From contig WBUH01000001.1 in NCBI GenBank assembly GCA_008933805.1, forward strand, positions 186,001-250,000: a DNA stretch of 64,000 bases, in the 5' to 3' direction. The DNA is from Bacteroidota bacterium. GTDB lineage: Bacteria > Bacteroidota > Bacteroidia > UBA8524. This document shows, one piece after another, positions 35,960 to 44,734 of this stretch. A program made the position numbers and the translations under genes. The number at the start of each line of letters is the position of its first letter. Within the stretch, counting starts at the first letter, position 1. The notes beneath the pieces were generated by a model. It saw nothing but the letters and a program-made list of their open reading frames with translations. It was not told the DNA's origin and did not search any database.

Positions 35960-37009
35960 ATGATTAAACGTGTTGTTTTAACTGCTGTTATGGCTATGTG
36001 CAGCCTTGCTGTATTTGCTCAGGATTTCTCGCTGCAAATGCTGCATTCATCAATACCTACCAACTTACGTGGGTTATGCCCCGTGGATGATAGTGTAGTT
36101 TGGGTGAGCGGCAGCAACGGCCATGTAGGCAAAAGCACCAACGGTGGGGCATCGTGGAAATGGATGCGGCCCGACGGATTACCCAAAGCTGATTTTAGAG
36201 ATGTAGAAGCTTTTGATGAAGACAGAGCTGTGATAATGGCAGCCGGATTTCCCGCAGCGATTTTGTACACCAATAACGGAGGCGAAAGCTGGACGGAGGT
36301 TTTTAGAAGTAACGATAGCGCCGTGTTTTTAGATGCAATGGATTTTTGGAATGAAGACGAGGGGGTGTGTATCGGCGATTGGATTGATGGAAAACCTTAT
36401 ACCCTGTATACCAACAATGGTGGCAAAACATGGCAATTGATGGGGGATACTAAATTTAAACCTTTGACAGAGAAAACAGCAAGCTTTGCGGCCAGCGGCA
36501 CTTGTGTTCGTGCATACGAAGTTGATAAAAATAAAGGGTTCGTACAGGCTATATCCTCGGGTACAAAGCACGGTTTATTGGTAGCTGATTTTGATAGTAA
36601 AAGCAAGCTGTTTGAATATGAGTTTAAAGTAGCCCCTTACGAAGCGTCGTCTCCCTCTCAGGGGATTTTTTCATTGTGTATAAACCCAGATACAACCATT
36701 TGGGTTGTAGGAGGCGACTATGCACAACCAACGCTGGGTTATTTTGCAGTAATGAAAAAAAATGAAACTTTTTTCAAGCCCGAAAGTAATGTTTCAGGCT
36801 ACCGCAGTTGCGTTGAAGCATTTAACTATGATAATGAACCCATGATAATTGCTTGTGGCAGTAACGGTGCTGATATTACAACGCTTAAACAGGCAACATG
36901 GAAAACCATTAGCCAAGTACCTTTAAACACAGCAATAAAAACAAAAAAGGGGAACACTGTTTTTTTAACAGGTCAGCAGGGTACTATTTACAAGTTGGTG
37001 GCTAAATAA
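35960..37009 (+). CDS. Exported YCF48/BNR-repeat beta-propeller protein
   Basis: This is a 349-residue secreted protein starting at 35960 (signal peptide ending AVFAQ). It has repeated BNR-type sequence with GxTW-like turns: KSTNGGASWKWM, YTNNGGESWTEVF and YTNNGGKTWQLM. This pattern is that of the YCF48-like photosystem II assembly-factor propeller fold, used in non-photosynthetic bacteria as a general binding platform. There is no T9SS sorting domain. Ligand and partner are unknown. The following NUDIX gene converges on it, 6 bp apart. Confidence 0.83.
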   Translation: MIKRVVLTAVMAMCSLAVFAQDFSLQMLHSSIPTNLRGLCPVDDSVVWVSGSNGHVGKSTNGGASWKWMRPDGLPKADFRDVEAFDEDRAVIMAAGFPAAILYTNNGGESWTEVFRSNDSAVFLDAMDFWNEDEGVCIGDWIDGKPYTLYTNNGGKTWQLMGDTKFKPLTEKTASFAASGTCVRAYEVDKNKGFVQAISSGTKHGLLVADFDSKSKLFEYEFKVAPYEASSPSQGIFSLCINPDTTIWVVGGDYAQPTLGYFAVMKKNETFFKPESNVSGYRSCVEAFNYDNEPMIIACGSNGADITTLKQATWKTISQVPLNTAIKTKKGNTVFLTGQQGTIYKLVAK

Positions 37010-37015
37010 GAAGGG

Positions 37016-37420
37016 TTACTTAACCCTAATGGCAATAAACTTAAGATAGTTTTCTATAACCTTCAAATCAGCAGGTGCCCAATCAAGCGTGTGTAAATCT
37101 TCGGGGGCAAGCCATGCAAAATCATGGTGTTCAACAAGTGTAAACTCGCCGCCTGTCATTTCACACACAAAAGGTATTAATCTGATAATCCGTTCAGGAT
37201 AGGGTTGGTCGCAGGGTTCAAGTTCGTCGTATATGGCTACGGTTATGTTCAACTCTTCCTCAAGTTCACGTAGCAAACAATCGTGGTAGCTTTCGCCCGG
37301 TTCTACTTTTCCTCCCGGAAATTCCCATTTATAGGTAAGCGACATGTGCGCGCCACGTTGCACGGCAAGCACTTTGCCTTCGTGTTCAATAATTGCGCAT
37401 GTAACGTCTACTACTACCAT
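37016..37420 (-). CDS. NUDIX hydrolase (MutT-like)
   Basis: This is a 134-residue nucleoside-diphosphate-linked-moiety hydrolase. The Nudix box is GGKVEPGESYHDCLLRELEE, then EL (residues 36-57), with the metal-binding Glu cluster intact; the usual Gly near the end is Asn (ELNI). The N-terminal VVDVTCAIIEHEGKVLAVQRG and the WEFPGGK context resemble MutT-type 8-oxo-dGTP pyrophosphatases that sanitise the nucleotide pool. Substrate is inferred. The gene stands alone, with a 185-bp AT-rich gap upstream in which I see no further gene. Confidence 0.9.
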   Translation of the reverse strand: MVVVDVTCAIIEHEGKVLAVQRGAHMSLTYKWEFPGGKVEPGESYHDCLLRELEEELNITVAIYDELEPCDQPYPERIIRLIPFVCEMTGGEFTLVEHHDFAWLAPEDLHTLDWAPADLKVIENYLKFIAIRVK

Positions 37421-37605
37421 AAAACCGGCGCAATGATAGTGTTTTAATTGCTAAGCAGGTACACGGCAAGGTCTATTATTTGTAATAATTCTGCATGATG
37501 TTGTTTTACAGAATAATAGGTTGAAAAAGGAAGTGTTAAGGTAAGAGGGTAAGAATACAGCAACCGCGGACTTTAACTCAGTTTACAATCAGGTTGGTAT
37601 GATAG

Positions 37606-38049
37606 TTAGATTTTATACTTATCCATGTTTTTGATAAAGATATCATAATAGGCCAATCGGCTTTGCAGCAAACGGTTCACCTCTGTCATATCTTTAAACA
37701 GTGAGTTAAACAACTCTTTGGCAGGGATAGTAATGGTTTCATCATCAGCAGGCACATTGCCGTAAGCGGGTTCAGGTTCATGCACCATGGCAGTACCCCA
37801 ATCGATAGATGTAAGTGCGTCGGGCTCTTTAAACATGTTTCCCTCACCAAAGTGCCACCAATTGCGGTCAATCTCCGGAAATGCAGTGGGTACCATGGTT
37901 ATCAAATCGCCCGTCATTTGGGTTTTGTTCTCGATGTAGTTTCTAAGCGAACGGTCGGTAACGCAATTGTCTAGTCGCTCAAGTAAATCTTTATAGCCCA
38001 GTCCCAATACCTGTTTTATAATCCCCAAGCGTGTTCCGTATGTATTCAT
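37606..38049 (-). CDS. XRE-like helix-turn-helix protein
   Basis: This is a 147-residue protein. Residues 1-70 resemble the XRE-type HTH proteins of Bacteroidota: GTRLGIIKQVLGLGYKDLLERL, then DRSLRNYIENKTQMTGDL and the characteristic FPEIDRNWWHFGEGNMF segment. The centre is acidic and Pro-rich and the last ~40 residues are a helix that could oligomerise (FKDMTEVNRLLQSRLAYYD). It is probably a DNA-binding regulator; targets are unknown. It is divergent from a small unknown gene at 38216. Confidence 0.7.
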   Translation of the reverse strand: MNTYGTRLGIIKQVLGLGYKDLLERLDNCVTDRSLRNYIENKTQMTGDLITMVPTAFPEIDRNWWHFGEGNMFKEPDALTSIDWGTAMVHEPEPAYGNVPADDETITIPAKELFNSLFKDMTEVNRLLQSRLAYYDIFIKNMDKYKI

Positions 38050-38215
38050 AAAGCAAATGTTGAAATTTTTTACCGAAAAATTTTTAAAATAAGAAAATAA
38101 ATTCCATTTTTGAAAAAACCTTCATACAAATATAAACCTATCGGGCAAACACAGAAAGGGATATAATACCCAATTGGCTAAAGAGGAGCGAAAGCAACAA
38201 TAGCAAAGGGGTGGG

Positions 38216-38497
38216 ATGAATAAAATACTATTGACTATGGAATTGCAGTACTTTAAGAAGACTGAAACAACAGCAAGCAACGATGAGATAATTACTTATT
38301 ACGTAACAGGCGGCAAACAAAGTACGGTGCTGATGATGAACCGTGATGAACCTGTGCGGTATATTATTTCCTATTTGCCGGGTACTATTGATGTAACCGC
38401 CGAAATGAAAAAGATTACACAAGGAGAATTTTTGGCAGCAGCTACACGCAGTAATAATGCCGTATGCTGGTATGTTGACGGTGTGAACGGAATATAG
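38216..38497 (+). CDS. Small unknown protein
   Basis: This is a 93-residue soluble protein of no recognised family, with a beta-rich middle (DEIITYYVTGGKQSTVLMMN, then EPVRYIISYLPG) and a helical end. The ATG at 38237 (MELQYFKK) is an alternative start. It is divergent from the XRE-like gene, separated by 166 bp, and is followed ~90 bp later by a strong terminator. I considered a toxin-antitoxin pair with the XRE-like gene but see no toxin fold. Confidence 0.5.
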   Translation: MNKILLTMELQYFKKTETTASNDEIITYYVTGGKQSTVLMMNRDEPVRYIISYLPGTIDVTAEMKKITQGEFLAAATRSNNAVCWYVDGVNGI

Positions 38498-38590
38498 AAA
38501 TTAACAAAACTCCATTTACCAAGTGATAGATTAATAGTATATATAGTAGATGCATTTGGTTTGATAATTGCAAGGGCGCACAACCCTTAA

Positions 38591-38628
38591 CCCCGTAGCC
38601 AGAAGGGATTTTGGCTACGGGGATTTTT
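38591..38628. terminator. Rho-independent terminator between convergent genes
   Basis: An 11-bp perfect stem (CCCCGTAGCCA / TGGCTACGGGG) with a 10-nt loop is followed by ATTTTTAT. It lies between the small gene ending at 38497 and the cyclophilin lipoprotein gene ending at 38676. Confidence 0.88.
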
Positions 38629-38675
38629 ATTAATAAGGGTTAAGGTAATGCGTTTGTTTAGGGTGAAGCCGTGTA

Positions 38676-39335
38676 TTATTTAGCTTCAAAATTAAACTCA
38701 GTGCGAAGTTGAGCGCGGGTTTTTGTTACCACATTCACATCCATTCTAATATCAGTAAGCGGGCGGTCGCTGGCGTTTCTTGGTTTGCCTACGATGGTAG
38801 TTGCTACAGGCATACCGCTTATTATTTGCCCGAAAACAGTATAGTTATTATCCAAAAACGAAGTTCCGGCGGTATTCACAACAATATAAAACTGTGAGCC
38901 GCTAGATTCTTTTAGCGGGTTAACACCGTCAGGTTGGCGGGCAGCACCCACAGCACCGTAAACATGTTTTAATGAGCTTTTTATTTCGGCAGGTATGTTA
39001 TAGCCCGGGCCACCGGTACCGTCGTTATTAGGGTCACTGTCTTTACTGTTTGGGTCGCCGCCTTGTATCACAAAGTTGGGTACAATACGGTGAAAAGTAA
39101 TGCTGTCAAAAAAGCCTGAATCGGCAAGGGCTAAATAGTTTGCCTTGTGCAGTGGTGTTTCGTTATACAGCCACATGTACATAGTGCCATAGGCTGTTTT
39201 AATTTCGAGGATTTTTTCGGTGGTATCGTTGTTTGATGGATTAGGAGTAGGGTTTGTGTTTTTGTCGTCCTCCTTACAGCTGTTATAAAACAAGGCTGTG
39301 ATTGCCAGTAAGCCTATGAGTAATGTTTTTTTCAT
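38676..39335 (-). CDS. Cyclophilin-type peptidyl-prolyl isomerase lipoprotein
   Basis: This is an exported PPIase, 219 residues, with a lipoprotein signal ending ALFYNSC. The cyclophilin domain (~42-205) shows FDSITFHRIVPNFVIQGGDP, the catalytic Arg in FHRI, the GSQFYIVV core and NNYTVFGQIISGM. It assists folding of envelope proteins by isomerising X-Pro bonds and is probably tethered to the periplasmic face of a membrane. It sits 52 bp after a PAS-type sensor kinase gene in the same direction. Confidence 0.93.
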   Translation of the reverse strand: MKKTLLIGLLAITALFYNSCKEDDKNTNPTPNPSNNDTTEKILEIKTAYGTMYMWLYNETPLHKANYLALADSGFFDSITFHRIVPNFVIQGGDPNSKDSDPNNDGTGGPGYNIPAEIKSSLKHVYGAVGAARQPDGVNPLKESSGSQFYIVVNTAGTSFLDNNYTVFGQIISGMPVATTIVGKPRNASDRPLTDIRMDVNVVTKTRAQLRTEFNFEAK

Positions 39336-39387
39336 AGGTGAAAGATATAAAAATTATTAGCTAAAACAGATTGAAAATAAACCGCAA

Positions 39388-41652
39388 TTAAGAATCGTGA
39401 GTCAACTCTATGGTGAAGCAAGAGCCTATTCCCAGCTCGCTTTTAATGTCTAAAGTACCGTTTAGCATCTCAACCAATGTTTGTATCATAAACAGCCCCA
39501 TATTATTTCCGTCGCGGTTAGAAACAAATTTTTTACTAAGCTTATAAACGTGGTCCTTATATTTTTCAAGGTCAATACCGCCGCTATTATCCGTGTAGGT
39601 AATTACTGTTTTTCCGTCTTTGTGTTCTGATGTGATGGCTATCAGGGGTTGTGAATTTGTGTTGTTGTATTTGATACTGTTAAGAATAAGCTGCTGAAAA
39701 ATGTTGAATACATGAGATTTAACTGCAGTTATAGTGGGCACATTATCAAACCGGCAAGTAATTATGGCATCGCTTTTATCGATGTATTGTGCAATGTGCT
39801 TTTTCACATCCGTTACCAGCGATTCTAACTCGATTAATGCTTTAGGTTCATTATTCTGATCTTTTAGGTTGAGAACATTTATCAGTTCTGTTATTACCAC
39901 ATCAAGGTTTTTTGAAGATGTACGCAGACCGTTAACAGCAAACTTTACATCTTCTAATGATGAGTCATCAGTTAGAATATCAATTAATCCAAGTATAGAT
40001 GACAAAGGCCCTCTGATACTATGCGACATAATTTGGGTAAATTCTTCCAAATCTCTGTTGCGCTGTATAAGGTCTTTTATCAGGTTTTGCTTTTCGTCTT
40101 CCAGTTTTTTCAGCTTGGTAATATCATACGCTGATAAACACACTCCAATAATGGTGTTGCTGTTAATTACCGGTGTGATGTTGATGTTATAAAAAGCCGC
40201 GTCGCTTTTGTAATTATATTGGGCTTCGTACTCAATACTTTTTTTATCGTTAATTACTTGTAGCAGGGTTTTTCTCGCTTCAGAACGTCGTTCAGGCGGC
40301 AACATTGCAATAAAATTACCATGAACAGAGAGTTTAATATTTGTCTCTTCAGCAAACCCCGTAAGCATTCTGTTGTTATAGGCCAATAAATTAAACTCCT
40401 TATCCATCAATAAGTACCCTACTTCAGTACTTTGAAACAGTGATTTTAAGTTGGCTTCGGATGTTGAAAGCTGCTGCTGATTGTAGGTTTTTGTAAAATG
40501 AATGGTAATAAGGTTTGCAACAGCTTCAATCAATATCTGTTCTTCATTTAAAAAAACAGGTTCGGCTCCATCACGGTCTTCGGTATATACTACGTCAATA
40601 AATCCTTCGGTGCCGTTATCCAAATTTATCGCCGCAGTTTGTTTTATGGGAGAGTCGCTATAATTAGCACTTAAATATTCTTTACCGTTAAAAACTATTT
40701 TGGCTCCGCAAATTTCAGGGTATTGCCAGCCGTAGGGCAGCAATGTTGCTATTTTCTGCAGTACACCGTCAGTGGTTATGCCCTCATCTTGTAATACGTT
40801 CCTTACCTGATAAATGGTTGAAAGTTCTTTAATGCGTTCTTTTAGCTGATGGATTGCAGTTTCACGCTCAGTAATATTGGCGTAATTAAGCACAATGGCG
40901 TTCACGTTTTTATCGTGTAGCAGGTTTCTGTATGTGCCTTCAATCCATACGTAAGAGCCGTCCTTTCTTCTCAGTTTGTGTTTTTTTGAAACTATGTTGC
41001 CCGGTATGCTGATGTTTTTGATGAAATCATCGTTATCAACCTGCCTGTATTGAGGATGTATCACATCAATACCATTAATGCTTTGTATTTCTTGTAATGT
41101 ATATCCGCTTATTTTTTCGGCTGACGGAGTTTGGTAGAGCACTTTCCCCTCCATGTCCATCAGTACTATTGCATCTAAGCTGGTTTCTATCAGGGTTCTG
41201 AAATAGTTTTCACTGGCTTCAAGCGCAAGGTTTTTTCTTTCAATTTCATGCCTTGTTTCTTCTAATGCAATAGCCTTACGTTTGGCATCGTCAATATTAG
41301 TTGCGGTGAGTGCAATGCCCAGCAATTGTTTGTTTTCATCATACACCGGGTTTACTTTGTATTGAAACCAAATTGATACATCGCCGGCAGCCGTTTCCCG
41401 CTCAGTTAAAATAGTTTCGCCATTTACGGCTTTTTCAAAAGACTCAAGGTAAAGAGGCTTTAGCGGCTCGATAACAAAATACCTGTAATCGTCACCTTCG
41501 TTCAGTTCTTTTCCGAAGTATAGTTTTAGATTGTCTTTAATGATGTTGTTAAAACACACAACTTTATGGTGAGTATTGATAAGCACAATACTGTCCGTCA
41601 TATTATCAAGAATAGCTTTGAATAATACCCTAAGGTGTTGCTCTTGATCCAT
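39388..41652 (-). CDS. PAS-domain sensor histidine kinase (soluble)
   Basis: This is a 754-residue kinase without membrane helices. PAS domains are seen at ~10-125 (ILDNMTDSIVLINTHHKVV), ~152-268 (TLIETSLDAIVLMDMEGKV) and ~400-515 (LFQSTEVGYLLMDKEFNLL), with a GAF-like segment between the second and third. The HisKA phospho-His is in EFTQIMSHSIRGPLSSILG. The HATPase has NSIKYNN, DNSGGIDLEKY and NMGLFMIQTLVEMLNG. It senses a cytoplasmic signal; neither signal nor response regulator is evident. Confidence 0.92.
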   Translation of the reverse strand: MDQEQHLRVLFKAILDNMTDSIVLINTHHKVVCFNNIIKDNLKLYFGKELNEGDDYRYFVIEPLKPLYLESFEKAVNGETILTERETAAGDVSIWFQYKVNPVYDENKQLLGIALTATNIDDAKRKAIALEETRHEIERKNLALEASENYFRTLIETSLDAIVLMDMEGKVLYQTPSAEKISGYTLQEIQSINGIDVIHPQYRQVDNDDFIKNISIPGNIVSKKHKLRRKDGSYVWIEGTYRNLLHDKNVNAIVLNYANITERETAIHQLKERIKELSTIYQVRNVLQDEGITTDGVLQKIATLLPYGWQYPEICGAKIVFNGKEYLSANYSDSPIKQTAAINLDNGTEGFIDVVYTEDRDGAEPVFLNEEQILIEAVANLITIHFTKTYNQQQLSTSEANLKSLFQSTEVGYLLMDKEFNLLAYNNRMLTGFAEETNIKLSVHGNFIAMLPPERRSEARKTLLQVINDKKSIEYEAQYNYKSDAAFYNINITPVINSNTIIGVCLSAYDITKLKKLEDEKQNLIKDLIQRNRDLEEFTQIMSHSIRGPLSSILGLIDILTDDSSLEDVKFAVNGLRTSSKNLDVVITELINVLNLKDQNNEPKALIELESLVTDVKKHIAQYIDKSDAIITCRFDNVPTITAVKSHVFNIFQQLILNSIKYNNTNSQPLIAITSEHKDGKTVITYTDNSGGIDLEKYKDHVYKLSKKFVSNRDGNNMGLFMIQTLVEMLNGTLDIKSELGIGSCFTIELTHDS

Positions 41653-41758
41653 ATAAGTTGATTAGTTACCCAAATATACTTAAAAAACTTTGTGTGAATA
41701 TTTTACGAGCTAATTCTGTTTTAGTTTTTTTGGGGATTGCAGAAGGCAGTAAAATAAA

Positions 41759-41785
41759 AAACCCTTCAGAAATTCTGAAGGGTTT
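41759..41785 (-). terminator. Rho-independent terminator after tRNA-Lys
   Basis: A 12-bp perfect stem with a 3-nt loop (AAACCCTTCAGA / TCTGAAGGGTTT) lies 17 bp past the tRNA 3' end and is followed on the minus strand by TTTATTTT. A T-run on the plus side means it may also work in the other direction. Confidence 0.88.
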
Positions 41786-41801
41786 ACTTTCCTTTTTTTT
41801 G

Positions 41802-41874
41802 TGATCCCGCTGGGACTCGAACCCAGGACCTATACATTAAAAGTGTACCGCTCTACCAGCTGAGCTACGGAATC
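41802..41874 (-). tRNA. tRNA-Lys (anticodon TTT)
   Basis: This is a 73-nt tRNA read on the minus strand. The acceptor stem pairs GATTCCG with CGGGATC plus discriminator A. The D arm is GCTC..GAGC, the anticodon loop CTTTTAA gives TTT, and the T arm is CTGGG-TTCGAGT-CCCAG. The 3' CCA is not encoded, as is common in this phylum. A terminator follows. Confidence 0.97.
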
Positions 41875-41964
41875 GTATCCGTTTTTCTTAAAAGGACTGC
41901 AAAGATAGGTTTTTGATGTTAGAATGCAACTTATTGTGTGAAAAAATTTCTTATTTCCTCAAAA

Positions 41965-43083
41965 TCAAAACATTATTCTGTAGGTGTAATGTACTTTAGT
42001 TCGTGTTGCCCCCAAACTATGGAGCATACTATGCATTTTTGGATTGAAATCACCAATCCATGCCATCTCAACATTAGTTACCTCGGGGTGGTTTTGTATT
42101 GCATCGTAAAACTTCATAATCATACCTGTGTCCAGTCCCAAGTTATGGTACTTGGGTATAATACCGTATGCTATACCTCTTACGCGGTTTATCTTTTGCG
42201 TTTTTAGGTAGTACATAAACTTTAGCTTGGCCCAAAGATTAAACTTGCCGTTAAGGTGTTTAAAAATCTGGTTTACATCAATCAGGTTCACATAAAAAGC
42301 TGCAGGCTCTCCGTCAGCATAGGCAAACCAAATAATATCTTCAACCACAATGGGCATAAATTCCTCAATCAGTTGGCGGGTACGTTCTAAGGTAAGCGGT
42401 GAAAAACCTTCGTGGTGCTGCCATGCAAGGTTATATATGTGCATAAAATCGGCAGCAAAACGCTCTTTGTCTTTTTTCTTAAAATGCTCAAAAGTGTATT
42501 TGGGGTTACCAAGAATGCGGCTTCCCAATTTGTTAAAGCGCTCAAAATTAAAGGCTCCCCGTTCAAGGTCGCTGGTACTTTGTTCTATAATTTTTTTAAA
42601 GCCGTAGTTTTCAAACAGTGCTTGGTAGTAATGCGGGTTGTAGTTTTCCTGATAGCTGGGGTTTTTAAATCCTTCAACCATCAGGCCCCAAAACTTATCA
42701 CGTTCTCCAAAGTTAATCGGGCCATCCATTCCCTCAACACCCTCTTGTTGCAGCCATTTTTTGCAAGCATCAAAAAGAGCCTGCGCGGCGTGCACATCAT
42801 AAATGCACTCAAAAAATCCCATTCCGCCTATTCGTTTGCCATCGGTAAGGGAGTTTCTTGTGTAAAAGGCGGCCACTCGGCCAATAAGTTGCCCGTTATT
42901 ATTTTCTAACACCCACCTGCGGGCATCACCGTCGGCAAAATAAGCATTTACTTTAGGGTCAAAAACCCTCTCAATATCAACGTCTAACGGGCATATCCAA
43001 TTAGGGTCGTTTTTGTAAGGCACCTTGCCTGCCTCAATAAACATCCGCTCGGTAAACTTGTTGTCAACTACAGTCAGCTTCAT
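41965..43083 (-). CDS. GNAT-like acetyltransferase family protein
   Basis: This is a 372-residue cytoplasmic protein of the large Bacteroidota family annotated as GNAT-like N-acetyltransferases. Features are the N-terminal DPNWICPLDVDIERVFDPK, the central GRVAAFYTRNSL and GGMGFFECI region, the GPINFGERDKFWGLM segment and the C-terminal HNLGLDTGMIMKFYDAIQ followed by VEMAWIGDFNPKMHSM. The fold looks like a duplicated GNAT domain, as in FemABX-type proteins. The substrate is unknown. It is divergent from the peroxiredoxin-like gene. Confidence 0.78.
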   Translation of the reverse strand: MKLTVVDNKFTERMFIEAGKVPYKNDPNWICPLDVDIERVFDPKVNAYFADGDARRWVLENNNGQLIGRVAAFYTRNSLTDGKRIGGMGFFECIYDVHAAQALFDACKKWLQQEGVEGMDGPINFGERDKFWGLMVEGFKNPSYQENYNPHYYQALFENYGFKKIIEQSTSDLERGAFNFERFNKLGSRILGNPKYTFEHFKKKDKERFAADFMHIYNLAWQHHEGFSPLTLERTRQLIEEFMPIVVEDIIWFAYADGEPAAFYVNLIDVNQIFKHLNGKFNLWAKLKFMYYLKTQKINRVRGIAYGIIPKYHNLGLDTGMIMKFYDAIQNHPEVTNVEMAWIGDFNPKMHSMLHSLGATRTKVHYTYRIMF

Positions 43084-43156
43084 CTTTTTTTGCTTGTTTC
43101 TCTATATTTATCCTATAAAACAAGATATTTGCAAAGGTCAACTAAATTCAATACAC

Positions 43157-43732
43157 ATGCTGCAAATTGGTGATAAAATGCCCGACTTTAATCTATTGGG
43201 CGTTTGGGGCAAAATGAGAAACAATTACGAGTATGCCGATAAATATGCATTGGCAATTATTTTTACTTGTAATAGCAACAAGTACTCACAGGCATACAGC
43301 GAGCGTTTGATTAAGCTGTTTGACCAATACGAGGAAGACAACTTTGCTATTATTGGTATTAACAGCAACGATGATAGCCAATCGCCCGAAGACACCATGG
43401 AAATGATGGTGAAAGCGGCCTACCACTACAAATTGCATGAGCGTAATTTTTTATATGTAAAAGATGACACGCAAGAGGTGGCCAAAACCTTCGGTGCCAG
43501 TTACAATCCTGAAGTATTTCTGTTCAACTCTAAACGCGAACTAGTGTATAAGGGGGCTATTGATGATGCTTGGGAAAACGAAACCGTAGTAACCCAAGCA
43601 TATCTTGAAGATGCTGTTGAGTATTGCCTTGACGGTATTGATGTTGATTTTCCTGAAGTGCCCGTTACATTTGGCGAGCCCATTATTTGGAAGCCCGGCA
43701 ACGAGCCTGAATACGCAAAAATGAAATCTTAA
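43157..43732 (+). CDS. Thioredoxin-fold (AhpC/TSA-like) protein with degenerate active site
   Basis: This is a 191-residue protein beginning MLQIGDKMPDFNLLG, the usual start of AhpC/TSA or thioredoxin-like proteins; the longer frame from 43025 overlaps the divergent gene and is rejected. The active-site region is FTCNSNKYSQAYSERL, in which one Cys remains and the second Cys of the usual CxxC(P) is replaced by Asn. Later landmarks are GINSNDDSQSPEDTMEMM and VPVTFGEPI. It may be a one-Cys peroxidase or a non-catalytic relative. Confidence 0.75.
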   Translation: MLQIGDKMPDFNLLGVWGKMRNNYEYADKYALAIIFTCNSNKYSQAYSERLIKLFDQYEEDNFAIIGINSNDDSQSPEDTMEMMVKAAYHYKLHERNFLYVKDDTQEVAKTFGASYNPEVFLFNSKRELVYKGAIDDAWENETVVTQAYLEDAVEYCLDGIDVDFPEVPVTFGEPIIWKPGNEPEYAKMKS

Positions 43733-43738
43733 CTTGCT

Positions 43739-43790
43739 GTTAGCCTTTGGCAATTAGTGTTTTGCTAAAGGCCAAAAGCAAATAGCTAAT
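43739..43790 (+). repeat. Intergenic hairpin plus GCCAAAAGCAAAT repeat
   Basis: TTAGCCTTTGGCAA (43739-43752) and TTGCTAAAGGCCAA (43761-43774) form an imperfect hairpin (one mismatch, one G-T pair). The 13-bp string GCCAAAAGCAAAT occurs here at 43771-43783 and again at 58060-58072, where it also follows a GGCTAAAGG hairpin arm. Confidence 0.6.
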
Positions 43791-43800
43791 AACAATTCAA

Positions 43801-44613
43801 CTGAACTCCAACGGTTTCACAAACAAAGTAGTAATTATTACCGGTGCTTCGTCGGGTATTGGTGCTGCTTGTGCGCTTGAGTTTGATGCTCAGGGAGCAA
43901 AGGTAGTGCTGGCTGCACGCAATGCCGATAAATTACAAGAAGTAGCAAGCCGACTAAAAAACCAATATCTGGTTGTACAAGCCGATGTTTCGGTTGAGGC
44001 CGATTGTAAACGGTTGATAGATGAAACGGTGGCCGCTTTTGGTAAGGTGGATGTGCTTGTAAACAATGCGGGGATAACCATGCGCGCCTTGTTTAACGAT
44101 GCTGAGTTGGATGTAATACGCCGCCTGATGGACATTAATTTTTGGGGCACAGTGTATTGTACAAAATTTGCCTTGCCGCACTTACTTAAAACCAAAGGCA
44201 GTGTGATTGGAGTATCATCGATAGCAGGGTTTAAGGGATTACCCGGACGCACGGGATATTCAGCCTCAAAATTTGCCATGCAGGGCTTTTTAGAGTCGCT
44301 GCGTATAGAAAACCACAAAACCGGCTTGCACGTCCTGATAGCCTGCCCGGGTTACACGGCCAGCAACATACGCAATGTGGGCTTAAATAAAGACGGCAAA
44401 GCGCAAGGCGAAAGCCCCTTTGACGAAAGCAAGCTAATGAGTGCCGAAGAGGTAGCCGCGCACATTGCCCGTGCCACCCGAAAGCGCAAAAAGTATCTCG
44501 TACTTACACCATTGGGCAAACTTACCGTTTGGCTCAACCGCTTCTTTCCGTCGTACATAGATGGAATGGTGTATAATAGTGTGGCTAAGGAGAAAGACTC
44601 GCCGTTTAAGTAG
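43801..44613 (+). CDS. Short-chain dehydrogenase/reductase with no ordinary start codon
   Basis: This is a classical SDR of about 270 residues. The NAD(P) motif TGASSGIG, NNAG (VLVNNAGIT), the catalytic Ser (VSSIAGFKG) and YSASK (catalytic Tyr/Lys) are all present. No ATG, GTG or TTG exists between the upstream in-frame stop at 43783 and the nucleotide motif; CTG at 43801 is the best candidate. The first GTG, at 43906, would remove the TGASSGIG motif. Either CTG initiates or the start codon is mutated or mis-sequenced. Substrate is unknown. Confidence 0.8.
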   Translation: MNSNGFTNKVVIITGASSGIGAACALEFDAQGAKVVLAARNADKLQEVASRLKNQYLVVQADVSVEADCKRLIDETVAAFGKVDVLVNNAGITMRALFNDAELDVIRRLMDINFWGTVYCTKFALPHLLKTKGSVIGVSSIAGFKGLPGRTGYSASKFAMQGFLESLRIENHKTGLHVLIACPGYTASNIRNVGLNKDGKAQGESPFDESKLMSAEEVAAHIARATRKRKKYLVLTPLGKLTVWLNRFFPSYIDGMVYNSVAKEKDSPFK

Positions 44614-44734
44614 TTCAGTCATTTTAAAAATTCAGCGATTCAACTTTTATTCTTCTAGATTGACCTTCGTCGATAATATCTTTTTATAAAGAACTGATTG
44701 GTTTACATTTGGTTACACTATTAATCTATCTATC

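Noticed and set aside
37606-38497. Toxin-antitoxin pair (XRE-like gene plus small gene)
   Set aside because: The genes are divergent, 166 bp apart, and the small protein shows no known toxin fold.
43025-43156. Extended N-terminus of the thioredoxin-fold protein
   Set aside because: It overlaps the divergent acetyltransferase gene, and MLQIGDKMPDF is the family's usual start.
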